Below are positions 8,992 to 17,550 of a DNA stretch of 64,000 nt, piece by piece. The notes beneath the pieces were generated by a model, which was given only the letters and a program-made list of their open reading frames with translations, did not search any database and was not told the DNA's origin. Numbering within the stretch: position 1 is the stretch's first letter; each line of letters opens with the position of its first letter. Origin of the DNA: Allofournierella massiliensis (GTDB taxonomy: Bacteria > Bacillota > Clostridia > Oscillospirales > Ruminococcaceae); NCBI RefSeq assembly GCF_021531255.1, contig NZ_JAFBIO010000003.1, forward strand, positions 62,001 through 126,000, given 5' to 3'. The position numbers and the translations under genes are program-made.

Positions 8992-10422
8992 TTGAACAGT
9001 ATCACCAAACGCTGGCTGCGGGGCAGCATGGCCCTCACCGTGCTGATCTTGGTATTGGCGGAGAGTTTGTTCCTCTATGCCGGGCGCAGCAGCTACTATG
9101 CCGCCGTCCGCCAGGCGCTGCTCAACCGGTTTTCCAGCATTTCCGGCCAGCTGAAGATGTACGGCGGTTCCACCGTGGCGGCCTCGGCGGATAACCGGTA
9201 CCTGGCCCTCCACCGGATGGTAGAACAGTTCGATGAAAAAGATAAGATCGAATTCATGCTGCTGGACAGTGAGGGCCAGGTGCTCACCACCTCCAGCGGC
9301 TCGCTGACCTCTGCCGCCGACCAGGAGGAGGACTTCTGGAAGGCTCTGGATTCCCCCAGCGGGCAGGGGGAGAGCATTTATGTTACCGACGAAAACGAAA
9401 AGGTGATGGCCGTCACCATCCTTTCCCCCTACCCGGCAGGGGATGTGACCGCCCTGCGGATGGTCACCAGCCTGACCCTGGTGGACGAGGCCCTGGCCCA
9501 GCGGGCCTGGGTGAGCCTGGGGGCGGTGCTGGTGGTGCTGGGGTTCAGCGTCTGTTCGGGGCTGTATTTCATCCGCTCCATCGTCAACCCGCTGCAGCAG
9601 GTGGAACGTACCGCCAACCAGATCGCCCGGGGGGATTTGTCGGTGCGCCTGCCCCAGAGCGGCCGGAAGGACGAGATCGGCCGGCTCTGCGAGACCATCA
9701 ACCGGATGGCGGAAGAACTTTCCAAAACCGAGAAGATGAAAAACGAGTTCATCTCCTCGGTGAGCCATGAGCTGCGCACCCCCCTCACCAGCATCCGGGG
9801 CTGGGTGGAGACCATTGCCTCCATCCGGGACCCGCAGGACGAAAACTACCAGAAGGGCCTGGCCATCATCGGCGCCGAGACCGACCGGCTTTACGGCATG
9901 GTAGAAGAACTGCTGGATTTTTCCCGCCTGCAGGCGGGCATCCGGCTGGAGTGCCAGCCGCTGGACCTGGTGGCCGAGCTTACCGACGCGGCCCTGTTTG
10001 TGGAACCCCGGATCCGCCAGGAAGGCATGCGGCTGGCGTATGAGGAGCCGGAGCTGCCCCTGCCGGTCTGGGCCGACCCCAAACGGCTGCGGCAGATTTT
10101 CCTGAATATCCTGGACAATGCGGTCAAATATTCCTCCCCCGGGGGAGTCATCACCCTGGAACTGCTCCAGGACGGGGAGAATGTGTACATCCTGTTCCGG
10201 GATGAGGGCCGGGGCATTTCGCCTGAGGATCTGGAAAATGTAAAACTGAAATTTTTCAAGGGCAAAAACGCGGTGCGGGGCAGCGGCATCGGCCTGGCGG
10301 TGGCGGATGAGATCGTGACCGCCCTGAACGGAAGCCTGGATATTGAAAGCCGCCTGGGCGAGGGCACCACCGTTAAGGTAATGCTGCCCCTTTACCGCCC
10401 CGGCGGACCCGGGAAACTATAA
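8992..10422 (+). CDS. Membrane sensor histidine kinase
   Basis: 476 residues. The first membrane helix (about 12-32) and second (about 168-190) bracket an extracytoplasmic sensor domain of roughly 135 residues. HAMP (about 190-243), HisKA with SHELRTPLTSIRGW, and HATPase_c with NAVKYSSPGG and GSGIGLAVA follow. The start codon is uncertain. AGGAGG ends at 8982, leaving 9 bases to TTG 8992 but only 3 to GTG 8986, so TTG is chosen. It partners the preceding response regulator. The ligand is unknown. Confidence 0.92.
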   Translation: MNSITKRWLRGSMALTVLILVLAESLFLYAGRSSYYAAVRQALLNRFSSISGQLKMYGGSTVAASADNRYLALHRMVEQFDEKDKIEFMLLDSEGQVLTTSSGSLTSAADQEEDFWKALDSPSGQGESIYVTDENEKVMAVTILSPYPAGDVTALRMVTSLTLVDEALAQRAWVSLGAVLVVLGFSVCSGLYFIRSIVNPLQQVERTANQIARGDLSVRLPQSGRKDEIGRLCETINRMAEELSKTEKMKNEFISSVSHELRTPLTSIRGWVETIASIRDPQDENYQKGLAIIGAETDRLYGMVEELLDFSRLQAGIRLECQPLDLVAELTDAALFVEPRIRQEGMRLAYEEPELPLPVWADPKRLRQIFLNILDNAVKYSSPGGVITLELLQDGENVYILFRDEGRGISPEDLENVKLKFFKGKNAVRGSGIGLAVADEIVTALNGSLDIESRLGEGTTVKVMLPLYRPGGPGKL

Positions 10423-10431
10423 GGAGAAAGA

Positions 10432-11367
10432 ATGGAACAGCCAAAAGAGCAATTTAAAACCAGCGTGGGCGGCCAGGCCCTGATGGAAGGCATCATGATG
10501 CGGGGCCCCGAAAAGATCTGCTGCGCCGTGCGCCGTCCGGATGGGGAGATTGACCTGAAAATGGAGGATGTGAAACACCATCCCTGGCAGAAGATCCCCC
10601 TGGTGCGGGGCAGCCTTGCCATGATCGAAAGCATGGTGCTGGGCTACCGCTATCTGATGCACTCCGCCGAGGTGAGCATGGGGGAGGATTTTGAACAGGA
10701 GGAATCCAAGTTCGACAAATGGGTCAATGAGCACTGCGGCCCCAAGGCCCAGAATGCCCTGTTTGTCCTGGCTGCGTTGCTGGGGGGCGGGCTGGCCATC
10801 CTGCTTTTCATGGTGCTGCCCACCCTCATTACCGGGCTGATCGGCGGGGTGTTTCCCCTGGGCCGCTGGCCCAAGGTCATCCTGGAAGCCTGCATCAAGC
10901 TGAGCATCTTTGTGCTGTACCTGTTTTTGTGCGGCCGCCTGCCGGAGATCCGCCGGCTGTTCCAGTACCATGGGGCCGAGCACAAGACCATTGCCTGCTA
11001 TGAGGCGGGCCAGGAACTGACGGTGGAAAATATCCGCACCCATACCCGGTTTCATCCCCGCTGCGGCACCAGCTTTTTGATCCTGGTGCTGCTCATTAGC
11101 ATCTTTCTGTACAGCGTGCTGCCCTGGAACAATATGGCCCTGCGGGTGGTGTACAAGCTGCTTTTGCTGCCGGTGGTCATGGGCATCAGCTACGAACTGC
11201 TGAAATGGTGCGGCCGGTGTGACAACCTGCTCACCCGCATTGTGCGGGCCCCGGGGCTTTGGGTGCAGCGGCTCACCGTCTTTGAGCCGGATGACAGCAT
11301 GATCCAGGTGGCCATTGCCGCCGTGACCCCCGTACTGCCCGAGCGGCCGGAGGATGGGCTGTGGTGA
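10432..11367 (+). CDS. DUF1385 (YqhQ-like) membrane protein
   Basis: 311 residues. Family signatures are GGQALMEGIMMRGP near the N-terminus, FQYHGAEHKTIACYEAG in the middle and HPRCGTSFL. Four or so membrane segments lie at about 100-125, 140-165, 210-230 and 235-255. The function is not established; the gene is widely found next to prmC/prfA in Firmicutes, as here. It overlaps prmC by seven bases, indicating coupled translation. Confidence 0.88.
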   Translation: MEQPKEQFKTSVGGQALMEGIMMRGPEKICCAVRRPDGEIDLKMEDVKHHPWQKIPLVRGSLAMIESMVLGYRYLMHSAEVSMGEDFEQEESKFDKWVNEHCGPKAQNALFVLAALLGGGLAILLFMVLPTLITGLIGGVFPLGRWPKVILEACIKLSIFVLYLFLCGRLPEIRRLFQYHGAEHKTIACYEAGQELTVENIRTHTRFHPRCGTSFLILVLLISIFLYSVLPWNNMALRVVYKLLLLPVVMGISYELLKWCGRCDNLLTRIVRAPGLWVQRLTVFEPDDSMIQVAIAAVTPVLPERPEDGLW

Positions 11368-12233
11368 CGGCTGAGGCCCTGGCCGGCCTTCGCCCCGCCC
11401 AGGCGGCGGTTCAGGTGCGTCTGGCCCTGGAAGAGGCCGGCTGCCCGGATGCCGCCTATGACGCCGGCCTGCTCTGCCGGCTGGCCACCGGCCGGGACCC
11501 CCGGCTGGATGAAAGGCCCCTCACCGAGGCAGTTGCCAAAAAGCTGGCCGGGGATACCGCCCGGCGCTGCCAGCGCTACCCGCTGCAGTATCTGGCCGGA
11601 AGCTGGGAATTTCTGGACCTGGAATTCAAGGTGGGGCCGGGGGTGCTCATCCCCCGGGCGGATACCGAGACCCTCTGCCTGGCGGCGGCCGAGACCTTAA
11701 AAGGAAAACAGGAGCCCCGTGCCCTGGACCTGTGCAGCGGCAGCGGCTGCCTGGCGCTGGGGCTGTGCCGGCTGGTGCCGGGCACCCGGGTGCTGGCCCT
11801 GGAAAAAAGCCAGGAGGCCTGGCCCTACCTGAACGAAAATATCCGCCTGGCGGCCGGGCGGGGGATACGGGGGGTGACCCCCGTCCTGGGGGATGTGTTC
11901 TCCTTCCAGCAGCAGCTGGAGGAGGAGAGCTTGGATCTGATCCTTTCCAATCCCCCCTATCTTACCGGCCCGGAGATGGAAGCCCTCCAGCCGGAGGTGC
12001 GCTGCGAGCCGGCCATGGCCCTGTACGGAGGCCAGGACGGGCTGGATTTTTACCGGCATATCGCCCGGGGTTACCGCCCGCTGCTCAAAGAAGGGGGCAC
12101 TCTGGCCCTGGAAGTGGGCTGGCAGCAGGCGGCCCAGGTGGCCCGGCTGCTGGCCGAGGCCGGATACCGGGAGATCCACTGTGCCCGGGACCTGGAAGGC
12201 CGGGACCGGGCCGTGCTGGCCCGGCGGCTGTAA
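11361..12233 (+). CDS. prmC: Release factor glutamine methyltransferase
   Basis: Methylates the GGQ glutamine of peptide-chain release factors. 290 residues. An N-terminal helical domain of about 90 residues is followed by a Rossmann methyltransferase with the SAM loop LDLCSGSGCLALGL and the catalytic NPPYLTG. The start is GTG 11361, inside the end of the DUF1385 gene. A release-factor gene (prfA) is not present in the window. Confidence 0.93.
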   Translation: MVTAEALAGLRPAQAAVQVRLALEEAGCPDAAYDAGLLCRLATGRDPRLDERPLTEAVAKKLAGDTARRCQRYPLQYLAGSWEFLDLEFKVGPGVLIPRADTETLCLAAAETLKGKQEPRALDLCSGSGCLALGLCRLVPGTRVLALEKSQEAWPYLNENIRLAAGRGIRGVTPVLGDVFSFQQQLEEESLDLILSNPPYLTGPEMEALQPEVRCEPAMALYGGQDGLDFYRHIARGYRPLLKEGGTLALEVGWQQAAQVARLLAEAGYREIHCARDLEGRDRAVLARRL

Positions 12234-12270
12234 GAGTACAAAAAACAGGACTTAAAACCCAGAAAAGGAT

Positions 12271-12299
12271 TTGTAAAAGCCTTTTTGCCTGTGTATAAT
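12271..12299 (+). promoter_or_regulatory. recA promoter
   Basis: TTGTAA (12271-12276), a 17-base spacer and a perfect TATAAT (12294-12299), 72 bases before the recA ATG. I did not find a convincing LexA box (CGAACN4GTTCG-like) near it. Confidence 0.75.
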
Positions 12300-12370
12300 A
12301 AAGGCAAAGAACAAACTTTTTCTGAACAGGAAAATCAGGGGCGCCGCAGCGCCCGGCAGGAGAGAAGAGT

Positions 12371-13540
12371 ATGGCAGAAAAGAAAAGCACCATCGCAAGC
12401 CCCACCCGCAAAGAGGGCAGCGGCAAGAAGGACGCGCTGGAGACTGCTCTGGCGCAGATCGAAAAGCAGTTCGGCAAGGGCGCCGTCATGAAGCTGGGGG
12501 CCAATGTGGCCATGCAGGTGGACGCCATTTCCACCGGCAGCCTGGGGTTGGACCTGGCCCTGGGGGTGGGCGGCATGCCCCGCGGCCGTGTGATCGAGGT
12601 ATACGGCCCCGAATCCAGCGGTAAGACCACCCTGGCCCTCCATGTGCTGGCCGAGGCCCAGAAGGCAGGGGGCGAGGTGGCCTTTATCGACGTGGAGCAC
12701 GCCCTTGACCCGGAATACGCCAAGGCCCTGGGTGTGGATATTGACAGCCTGCTGGTGAGCCAGCCGGATACCGGCGAGCAGGCCCTGGAGATCTGCGAGG
12801 CACTGGTGCGCAGCGGCGCCATCGACGCCATCGCCATCGACAGCGTGGCCGCCATGGTGCCCCGGGCCGAGATCGAGGGCGAGATGGGCGACAGCCATGT
12901 GGGTCTGCAGGCCCGGCTCATGAGCCAGGCCCTGCGCAAGCTCACCGGCGTCATCGGCAAGACCGGCACCGTGGCCATCTTCATCAACCAGCTCCGTGAA
13001 AAAGTGGGCGTGGTGTACGGCAACCCGGAGGTCACCGCCGGCGGCCGGGCCCTGAAATATTATTCCAGCGTGCGTATTGACGTGCGCCGGGTGGAGGGCC
13101 TGAAGGACACCAAAGGCAACTTCATCGGCAACCGCACCCGGGCCAAGGTGGTCAAGAACAAGGTGGCCCCTCCCTTCAAGGAGGCCGAGTTCGATATCAT
13201 GTTCGGCGAGGGCATTTCCAAGACCGGCGAGATCCTGGATCTGGGCGTCCAGCTGGGCATTGTGCAGAAATCCGGCGCCTGGTTCAGCTATAAGGAAGAG
13301 CGGCTGGGCATGGGCCGGGACAATGTGAAAAACTATCTGAAAGAGCACCCCGAGCTGGAAAGCGAGATCGAGGCCCAGATCCGGGCCAACGCCAAGAGCC
13401 TGTATGCCGGCAAGAAGGGGGCCAAGGCTGCCCCTGCCGCCCCCGCGGCCCCGGCTGAGCCCGCGCCGGCCGAAGCCAAGGGTAAGAAGGCTGCCCCCGC
13501 CCCCAGCGAGGCAGACCTGGATATCCTGGTGGAGGAATAA
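12371..13540 (+). CDS. recA: Recombinase RecA
   Basis: Strand-exchange ATPase for homologous recombination and SOS induction. 389 residues. Walker A GPESSGKT lies at residues 79-86, with the conserved [11 protein letters not shown] and [10 protein letters not shown] regions downstream. The C-terminal tail beyond about residue 345 is unusually rich in Ala, Pro and Lys and ends in acidic [11 protein letters not shown], a typical variable RecA tail. It abuts recX with no gap: the TAA is followed directly by a GTG start. ATG 12371 has GGAGAGAAG upstream. Confidence 0.97.
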   Translation: MAEKKSTIASPTRKEGSGKKDALETALAQIEKQFGKGAVMKLGANVAMQVDAISTGSLGLDLALGVGGMPRGRVIEVYGPESSGKTTLALHVLAEAQKAGGEVAFIDVEHALDPEYAKALGVDIDSLLVSQPDTGEQALEICEALVRSGAIDAIAIDSVAAMVPRAEIEGEMGDSHVGLQARLMSQALRKLTGVIGKTGTVAIFINQLREKVGVVYGNPEVTAGGRALKYYSSVRIDVRRVEGLKDTKGNFIGNRTRAKVVKNKVAPPFKEAEFDIMFGEGISKTGEILDLGVQLGIVQKSGAWFSYKEERLGMGRDNVKNYLKEHPELESEIEAQIRANAKSLYAGKKGAKAAPAAPAAPAEPAPAEAKGKKAAPAPSEADLDILVEE

Positions 13541-14197
13541 GTGGACGGGCTCACCATTACCCGGGTAAGCGAGACCAAAAAGGGAAGGATGGCCCTGTTC
13601 TGCGGGGATGAATTCCTCTTTTCCCTGGATGAGGAGACCTACCATTTTTACCCGGTGGCCGAGGGGCAGACCCTCAGCGCTGCCGAACTGGAAAAGCTGC
13701 GGCAGCTGAGCGATACCCGCAAGGCCAAGGAAAAGGCCCTCTTTTACCTGGGCATGCGGGAATACGGCAGCACCGAATTGTACGAAAAGCTGCGGCAGAA
13801 ATTCGACGAGCACTCCTCGGCGGCTGCCGTGGCCCGGATGGAGGAGCTGGGCCTTCTGAACGATGAGGCCTTTGCCGCCCACCGGGCCCAGGCCCTGAAA
13901 GACAGGAAAAAATCCCGCCGGGAGGCTGCCCGCCTTCTGGCGGAAAAGGGGCTGGACCGGGAAGTGATCCAGCAGGCCCTGGACGAAGTGTACCGGGAGG
14001 GGGACGAGGAGGAAGCCCTGCGCACCCTCATCGAAAGGCAGTATGCCCGCAAGCTCAGCCAGGGCAAGCGGGACGCAGTCTGGGCCGCCCTGGCCCGGCG
14101 GGGCTTTTCTGCCCGGCAGATCCGGGCCGCTTTAGAGGACTGGCAGAGCCAAAACGGCGGCCAGGAAGAAACCGACACAGGCTGGGATTTCCCCTGA
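13541..14197 (+). CDS. recX: Regulatory protein RecX
   Basis: Inhibitor or modulator of RecA filaments. 218 residues with three-helix repeats characteristic of RecX (ALFYLGMREYGSTELYEKL, then LEELGLLNDEAFA-like and ALAR-RGFSARQIRAAL segments). It starts with GTG immediately after the recA stop, so it is almost certainly co-expressed with recA. Confidence 0.9.
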   Translation: MDGLTITRVSETKKGRMALFCGDEFLFSLDEETYHFYPVAEGQTLSAAELEKLRQLSDTRKAKEKALFYLGMREYGSTELYEKLRQKFDEHSSAAAVARMEELGLLNDEAFAAHRAQALKDRKKSRREAARLLAEKGLDREVIQQALDEVYREGDEEEALRTLIERQYARKLSQGKRDAVWAALARRGFSARQIRAALEDWQSQNGGQEETDTGWDFP

Positions 14198-14243
14198 AAA
14201 GGGGCCGGCCTTTTTTGAGATTGAACAGACAGGAACCGTAAAG

Positions 14244-15557
14244 ATGAAAATAGCCATTGTTTCGTTGGGTTGCCCCAAAAATCAGGTGGATGCGGATGTG
14301 CTGTGCCATGCCCTGCTTACGGCGGGGCATACCACCACCGCCGACCCGGCCGAGGCCGACTGCATCCTGGTGAACACCTGCGCCTTTATCCAGAGCGCCA
14401 AGGAAGAAGCCATCGAGAATATCCTGGAAGCCTGCAGCTACAAGCAGCAGAACCCCGCCCTGAAGGTGGTGGTCACCGGCTGTCTGGCCGAGCGGTATAA
14501 GGAAGAGATCCGCCGGGAGATGCCCGAGGTGGACGCTGTGGTGGGCATGGGCGGAAACAAGGATATCGTCCGTGTGCTGGAGCAGGTGCAGCAGGGCCCG
14601 GTGGAGGCCTACGGACCCAAGAGCGATATGGCCCTGGGCGGGCCCCGGGTCATCAGCACCCCCCGGCACTATGCCTACCTGAAGATCGCCGAGGGCTGCA
14701 ACAACCACTGCTATTACTGCGCCATCCCCTACATCCGGGGCCGGCTGCGCAGCCGCCCTCTGGAGGACTGCCTGGCCGAGGCCCGCTGGCTGGCCGGCGA
14801 GGGGGTCAAGGAGCTGGTGGTGGTGGCCCAGGATATCACCGCCTACGGGGATGACTGGGGCGAAAACAGCATCTGCCGGCTGATGGAGGAGCTGAACAAG
14901 GTGGAGGGCCTTGTCTGGATCCGCTTCCTGTATGCCTATCCGGAGCGGGTCACCGATGAGTTCATCGCCACCATGGCCCGGTGCGAGAAGATCGTGCCCT
15001 ATCTGGACCTGCCCATCCAGCACTGCAACGACCAGGTGCTGAAAGCCATGAACCGCAAGAGCGACCGGGCTACCATCGAGAGCGCGGTGCGCCGGCTGCG
15101 GCAGGGAATCCCCGGCATCACCCTGCGCACCACCCTGATCGCCGGTTTCCCCGGGGAGACCGAGGAGCAGTTTGCCGAGATGTGCGAGTTCATCAAGGAA
15201 CAGCAGTTCGACCGGCTGGGCTGCTTTGCCTACAGCGCCGAGGAGAACACGGTGGCCGGCCGGATGGAAAACCAGTGGGACGAGGAGACCAAGCGCCGGC
15301 GGGCGGATATCGTGATGCAGACCCAGAGCCATATCATGGCGGCCAAGCAGGCCGCCAAGGTGGGGCAGGTGCTCACGGTGCTCAGCGACGGGCTGGATGA
15401 GGAGAGCGGGCTCTACCTCTGCCGCACCGCCGCCGATGCCCCCGAAATCGACAGCTGCGTCTGTGTACAGAGCGATACGCCCCTGTACCCCGGCGAATTC
15501 TACCAGGTGAAGATTGAGGACAGCGATGATTACGATCTGTTCGGGGTGCTGGCCTGA
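14244..15557 (+). CDS. rimO: Ribosomal protein S12 methylthiotransferase RimO
   Basis: A radical-SAM enzyme that adds a methylthio group to an aspartate of ribosomal protein S12. 437 residues. The N-terminal MTTase domain has cysteines in LGCPKNQVD, NTCAFI and TGCLAER. The radical-SAM CX3CX2C is CNNHCYYC near residue 152. A TRAM domain forms the C-terminal about 65 residues. LGCPKNQVD is the RimO signature that distinguishes it from MiaB. ATG 14244 lies after a GGAACCG purine run. pgsA follows 17 bases downstream, as in many Firmicutes. Confidence 0.94.
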   Translation: MKIAIVSLGCPKNQVDADVLCHALLTAGHTTTADPAEADCILVNTCAFIQSAKEEAIENILEACSYKQQNPALKVVVTGCLAERYKEEIRREMPEVDAVVGMGGNKDIVRVLEQVQQGPVEAYGPKSDMALGGPRVISTPRHYAYLKIAEGCNNHCYYCAIPYIRGRLRSRPLEDCLAEARWLAGEGVKELVVVAQDITAYGDDWGENSICRLMEELNKVEGLVWIRFLYAYPERVTDEFIATMARCEKIVPYLDLPIQHCNDQVLKAMNRKSDRATIESAVRRLRQGIPGITLRTTLIAGFPGETEEQFAEMCEFIKEQQFDRLGCFAYSAEENTVAGRMENQWDEETKRRRADIVMQTQSHIMAAKQAAKVGQVLTVLSDGLDEESGLYLCRTAADAPEIDSCVCVQSDTPLYPGEFYQVKIEDSDDYDLFGVLA

Positions 15558-15574
15558 GCCATAAGGAGGACGCT

Positions 15575-16156
15575 ATGAATCTGCCCAACAAACTCACGCT
15601 TCTGCGCATCCTGCTGGTGCCGGTGTTCATGGTACTGGCCGGCCTGAGCCAGTACGGCACCCCGGATTTCAGCGCCGGGCTGTACCTGGCGGCCGGGCTG
15701 GTGTTTGCCGCCGCCAGCTTTACCGATTTTCTGGATGGCTATCTGGCCCGCAAGTGGGGCATGGTGACGGATTTCGGCAAGTTTGCCGACCCCCTGGCCG
15801 ATAAGCTCCTCACCACCGTGGCCTTTTTGTACATGCTGCGGGATGGGGTGTGCAGCCCGGTGGTGCTGGCTGTCATCCTGGCCCGGGAATTTGCGGTGAG
15901 CGGCCTGCGGATGATCGCGGCCGGCGCCCCCGGCGGCAAGGTCATCGCCGCCAACATCTGGGGCAAGGCAAAGACGGTGCTGCAGATGCTCACCATCATC
16001 CTCTACTACCTCAGCGCCGCCCTGGCCAGCCCTGCTTCCATCGGCGGGGTCATGCTGATGGCCTGGGCCTTGTGCTGGCTGGTGGCCCTGGTGACGGCCC
16101 TGTCCGGCGCCCGTTACCTCTGGGATAACCGGCAATTTATCAACACCGCCAAGTAA
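15575..16156 (+). CDS. pgsA: CDP-diacylglycerol-glycerol-3-phosphate 3-phosphatidyltransferase
   Basis: Makes phosphatidylglycerol-phosphate at the membrane. 193 residues and about five membrane helices. The CDP-alcohol phosphotransferase motif DGX2ARX8GX3DX3D is complete (DGYLARKWG...DFGKFADPLAD). AAGGAGG precedes ATG 15575. A terminator lies directly after the gene. Confidence 0.94.
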   Translation: MNLPNKLTLLRILLVPVFMVLAGLSQYGTPDFSAGLYLAAGLVFAAASFTDFLDGYLARKWGMVTDFGKFADPLADKLLTTVAFLYMLRDGVCSPVVLAVILAREFAVSGLRMIAAGAPGGKVIAANIWGKAKTVLQMLTIILYYLSAALASPASIGGVMLMAWALCWLVALVTALSGARYLWDNRQFINTAK

Positions 16157-16173
16157 ACATTGTGGGAAAATCC

Positions 16174-16209
16174 AAAAAGCCGCCCGGGTTTTGCCCGGAC
16201 GGCTTTTTT
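16174..16209. terminator. Bidirectional intrinsic terminator between pgsA and thiT
   Basis: AAAAGCCG-CCGGG and CCCGG-CGGCTTTTTT arms around a TTTT loop. It has A-rich and T-rich flanks, so it can serve pgsA on the plus strand and thiT, converging from the minus strand. Confidence 0.85.
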
Positions 16210-16242
16210 AAAATCATGGGGTTCAGACCCAGGAGCTACAGG

Positions 16243-16311
16243 ATGGATTGTCCCTATTGCGGTCAAGGTGTTTTATTGCCCGGAATTCCGCAAGTTCCTC
16301 ATGGATCATGA
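16243..16311 (+). pseudogene. Possible remnant of a zinc-ribbon gene
   Basis: A 22-codon open frame starting MDCPYCGQG, preceded by AGGAGCTACAGG. CPYCG followed by Gln is how many small zinc-ribbon proteins begin, but the frame stops after HGS and no second CxxC follows. Either a relic or chance; nothing else was seen between the pgsA terminator and the thiT 3' end. Confidence 0.25.
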
Positions 16312-16317
16312 TGACCT

Positions 16318-16962
16318 TTACCTGCCCTGAAGGGGGGCCTTGTCCTGCCGCAGGAACAGCTTCGGCGCGGCCCGCATCAGAAGAAGGCCGGCGGCCAGGG
16401 TGAGCAGAGTCTCGGGGATCATGTAGGTGGCGTTGTACACCGCGCTGTACAGCCAGCACAGGGCGTTTTCGCCCATGCCGGCGATCACCCGGCCCCAGCC
16501 GAAATTGGTCATCCACTCAAAGGCATAGTCGTAATCCCGCCAGACCAGGTAGCCCGACAAGAAGCTGCACAGGTAGCGCAGCAGGCAGACCAGCACCGTG
16601 CCGGTGCCCACCGCCAGATACCGGTTTTTCCATACCCGACCAAAAAGCCCGGCCAGCCCCAGGGCCGTAAAGGCCAGCAGATAATCCAGCAGGACACAGC
16701 CGGCCTGGGCGGTAAGGGTCTGGCAGTAAGCCAGGTTTTTGATGCCCATGAAAAGCTGGATCAGGCTGGCCACAAAGGCGGTGCCCAGGGCCCGGGGCAG
16801 GTTCCAGCGGAAAGCCATCACGATCAGGGGCAGGCTGCTCACCCAGGTGATGGAGCCGCCGTGGGGCAGTTCAATAAAGGGGATCACGCTGAGCACCGTG
16901 CCCATGGCCACCATCAAGGCGCCTTCCACCAGGGAACGGGTGCGCAAGGGAGAATGCTGCAT
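16318..16962 (-). CDS. thiT: ThiT-type thiamine transporter, ECF S-component
   Basis: 214 residues and six membrane segments. The GGSITWVSSLPLIVMAFRW segment and the GYLVWRDY...GENALCWLYSAVYNATYMIPE region match the substrate-binding loops of ThiT, which captures thiamine and works with the EcfAA'T energizing module encoded elsewhere. The start is ATG 16962; the GTG at 16971 is part of the AGAGGTG ribosome binding site. A TPP riboswitch with its own terminator precedes it, which confirms the substrate assignment. Confidence 0.92.
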   Translation of the reverse strand: MQHSPLRTRSLVEGALMVAMGTVLSVIPFIELPHGGSITWVSSLPLIVMAFRWNLPRALGTAFVASLIQLFMGIKNLAYCQTLTAQAGCVLLDYLLAFTALGLAGLFGRVWKNRYLAVGTGTVLVCLLRYLCSFLSGYLVWRDYDYAFEWMTNFGWGRVIAGMGENALCWLYSAVYNATYMIPETLLTLAAGLLLMRAAPKLFLRQDKAPLQGR

Positions 16963-17004
16963 AGAATGCACCTCTTTCGCTCATACTGTATAAACGTACA
17001 AACA

Positions 17005-17033
17005 GAAAAAACGCCTGCGGGCGGCGGGCGTTT
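17005..17033 (-). terminator. Riboswitch expression-platform terminator before thiT
   Basis: Read on the minus strand: AAACGCC, an 11-base GC-rich loop, GGCGTTTTTT. It lies between the TPP aptamer and the thiT ribosome binding site, so TPP binding should stop transcription here. Confidence 0.7.
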
Positions 17034-17049
17034 CAAAAAGCTTCTGGCG

Positions 17050-17150
17050 GAAAACTTCCTACGCCGGCATTACCCGGATCAGGTTCAAGGCGGCTCAGGG
17101 CCCTTTTGCCCTGATCTCAGCCGGGAAATCCCCCAGCGCCCCTGTTTCTC
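17050..17150 (-). promoter_or_regulatory. TPP riboswitch controlling thiT
   Basis: On the minus strand the thi-box elements appear in order: a GC-rich P2/P3 segment, GGCTGAGATC, the P3a hairpin AGGGC-AAAA-GGGCCCT, then GAACCTGATCCGG, GTAATGCCGGCG and TAGGAAG. The closing P1 pairs GAAAC with GTTTTC. All pyrimidine- and diphosphate-contact segments (CTGAGA; CCTGATC...TAATGCC) are intact. Confidence 0.95.
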
Positions 17151-17160
17151 TGTCCAAACC

Positions 17161-17188
17161 AGTATACCCGCTTTGGGCAAAAAGTCAA
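17161..17188 (-). promoter_or_regulatory. thiT promoter
   Basis: On the minus strand: TTGACT, a 16-base spacer and TATACT, ten bases upstream of the riboswitch aptamer. Confidence 0.75.
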
Positions 17189-17222
17189 GGGAGGAGGATA
17201 AAAACAAAATCCCCGCCCGGCC

Positions 17223-17251
17223 TTGACTTTGGGGGCAGGGGGCCGTATAAT
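17223..17251 (+). promoter_or_regulatory. cysS promoter
   Basis: TTGACT (17223-17228), a 17-base spacer and TATAAT (17246-17251). It is divergent from the thiT promoter; the two -35 boxes are 34 bases apart. Confidence 0.8.
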
Positions 17252-17274
17252 TAAGAAAAATTCCTATAAAACAG

Positions 17275-17524
17275 ATGCGTTGTACCGGGAAGAGTAATGG
17301 GAAACGGAAGGCAAAAGAGAGCGGGGGTCACCGGCTGAAAGCCCCTGCGGCATCCCTCCCGCCAAGTGCGCCCGGAAGCACGCGGGGCGAAGGGCCTTTG
17401 GGCCTGGGTAGCTCCGTGCGGCGGGCTCCGTTATCGGCCATTGATGAGTAACAAACAGAAGTGGGACCGCGAAAAGTTTTCGCCTTCGGTGGCTTTGCCG
17501 CCGAAGGCGTTTTTCGTTTTTCCC
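17275..17524 (+). promoter_or_regulatory. T-box leader of cysS
   Basis: A leader of roughly 250 bases between the promoter and cysS. The T-box core GAAGTGGGACCGCG ends at 17471 and is followed by a long terminator hairpin, CGCCTTCGG...CCGAAGGCG (17481-17509), and a T-rich run. Stem I carries an AGAGAG bulge near 17312. A TGC triplet at 17346-17348 on its 3' side is the likely cysteine specifier codon. Uncharged tRNA-Cys would stabilise the antiterminator. Confidence 0.88.
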
Positions 17525-17550
17525 CTCTGAGAGAAAAGGAGAGAAGCTCT

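Noticed and set aside
6664-9768. A 1034-codon open frame on the minus strand
   Set aside because: It runs antisense across the ZIP, lipoprotein, response-regulator and kinase genes. Long antisense frames are expected in GC-rich coding DNA, and its translation is low-complexity His/Gly/Gln-rich with no domain.
12234-12370. LexA/SOS box upstream of recA
   Set aside because: GAACAAACTTTTTC was considered, but it lacks the symmetric GAAC-N4-GTTC core; no operator is claimed.
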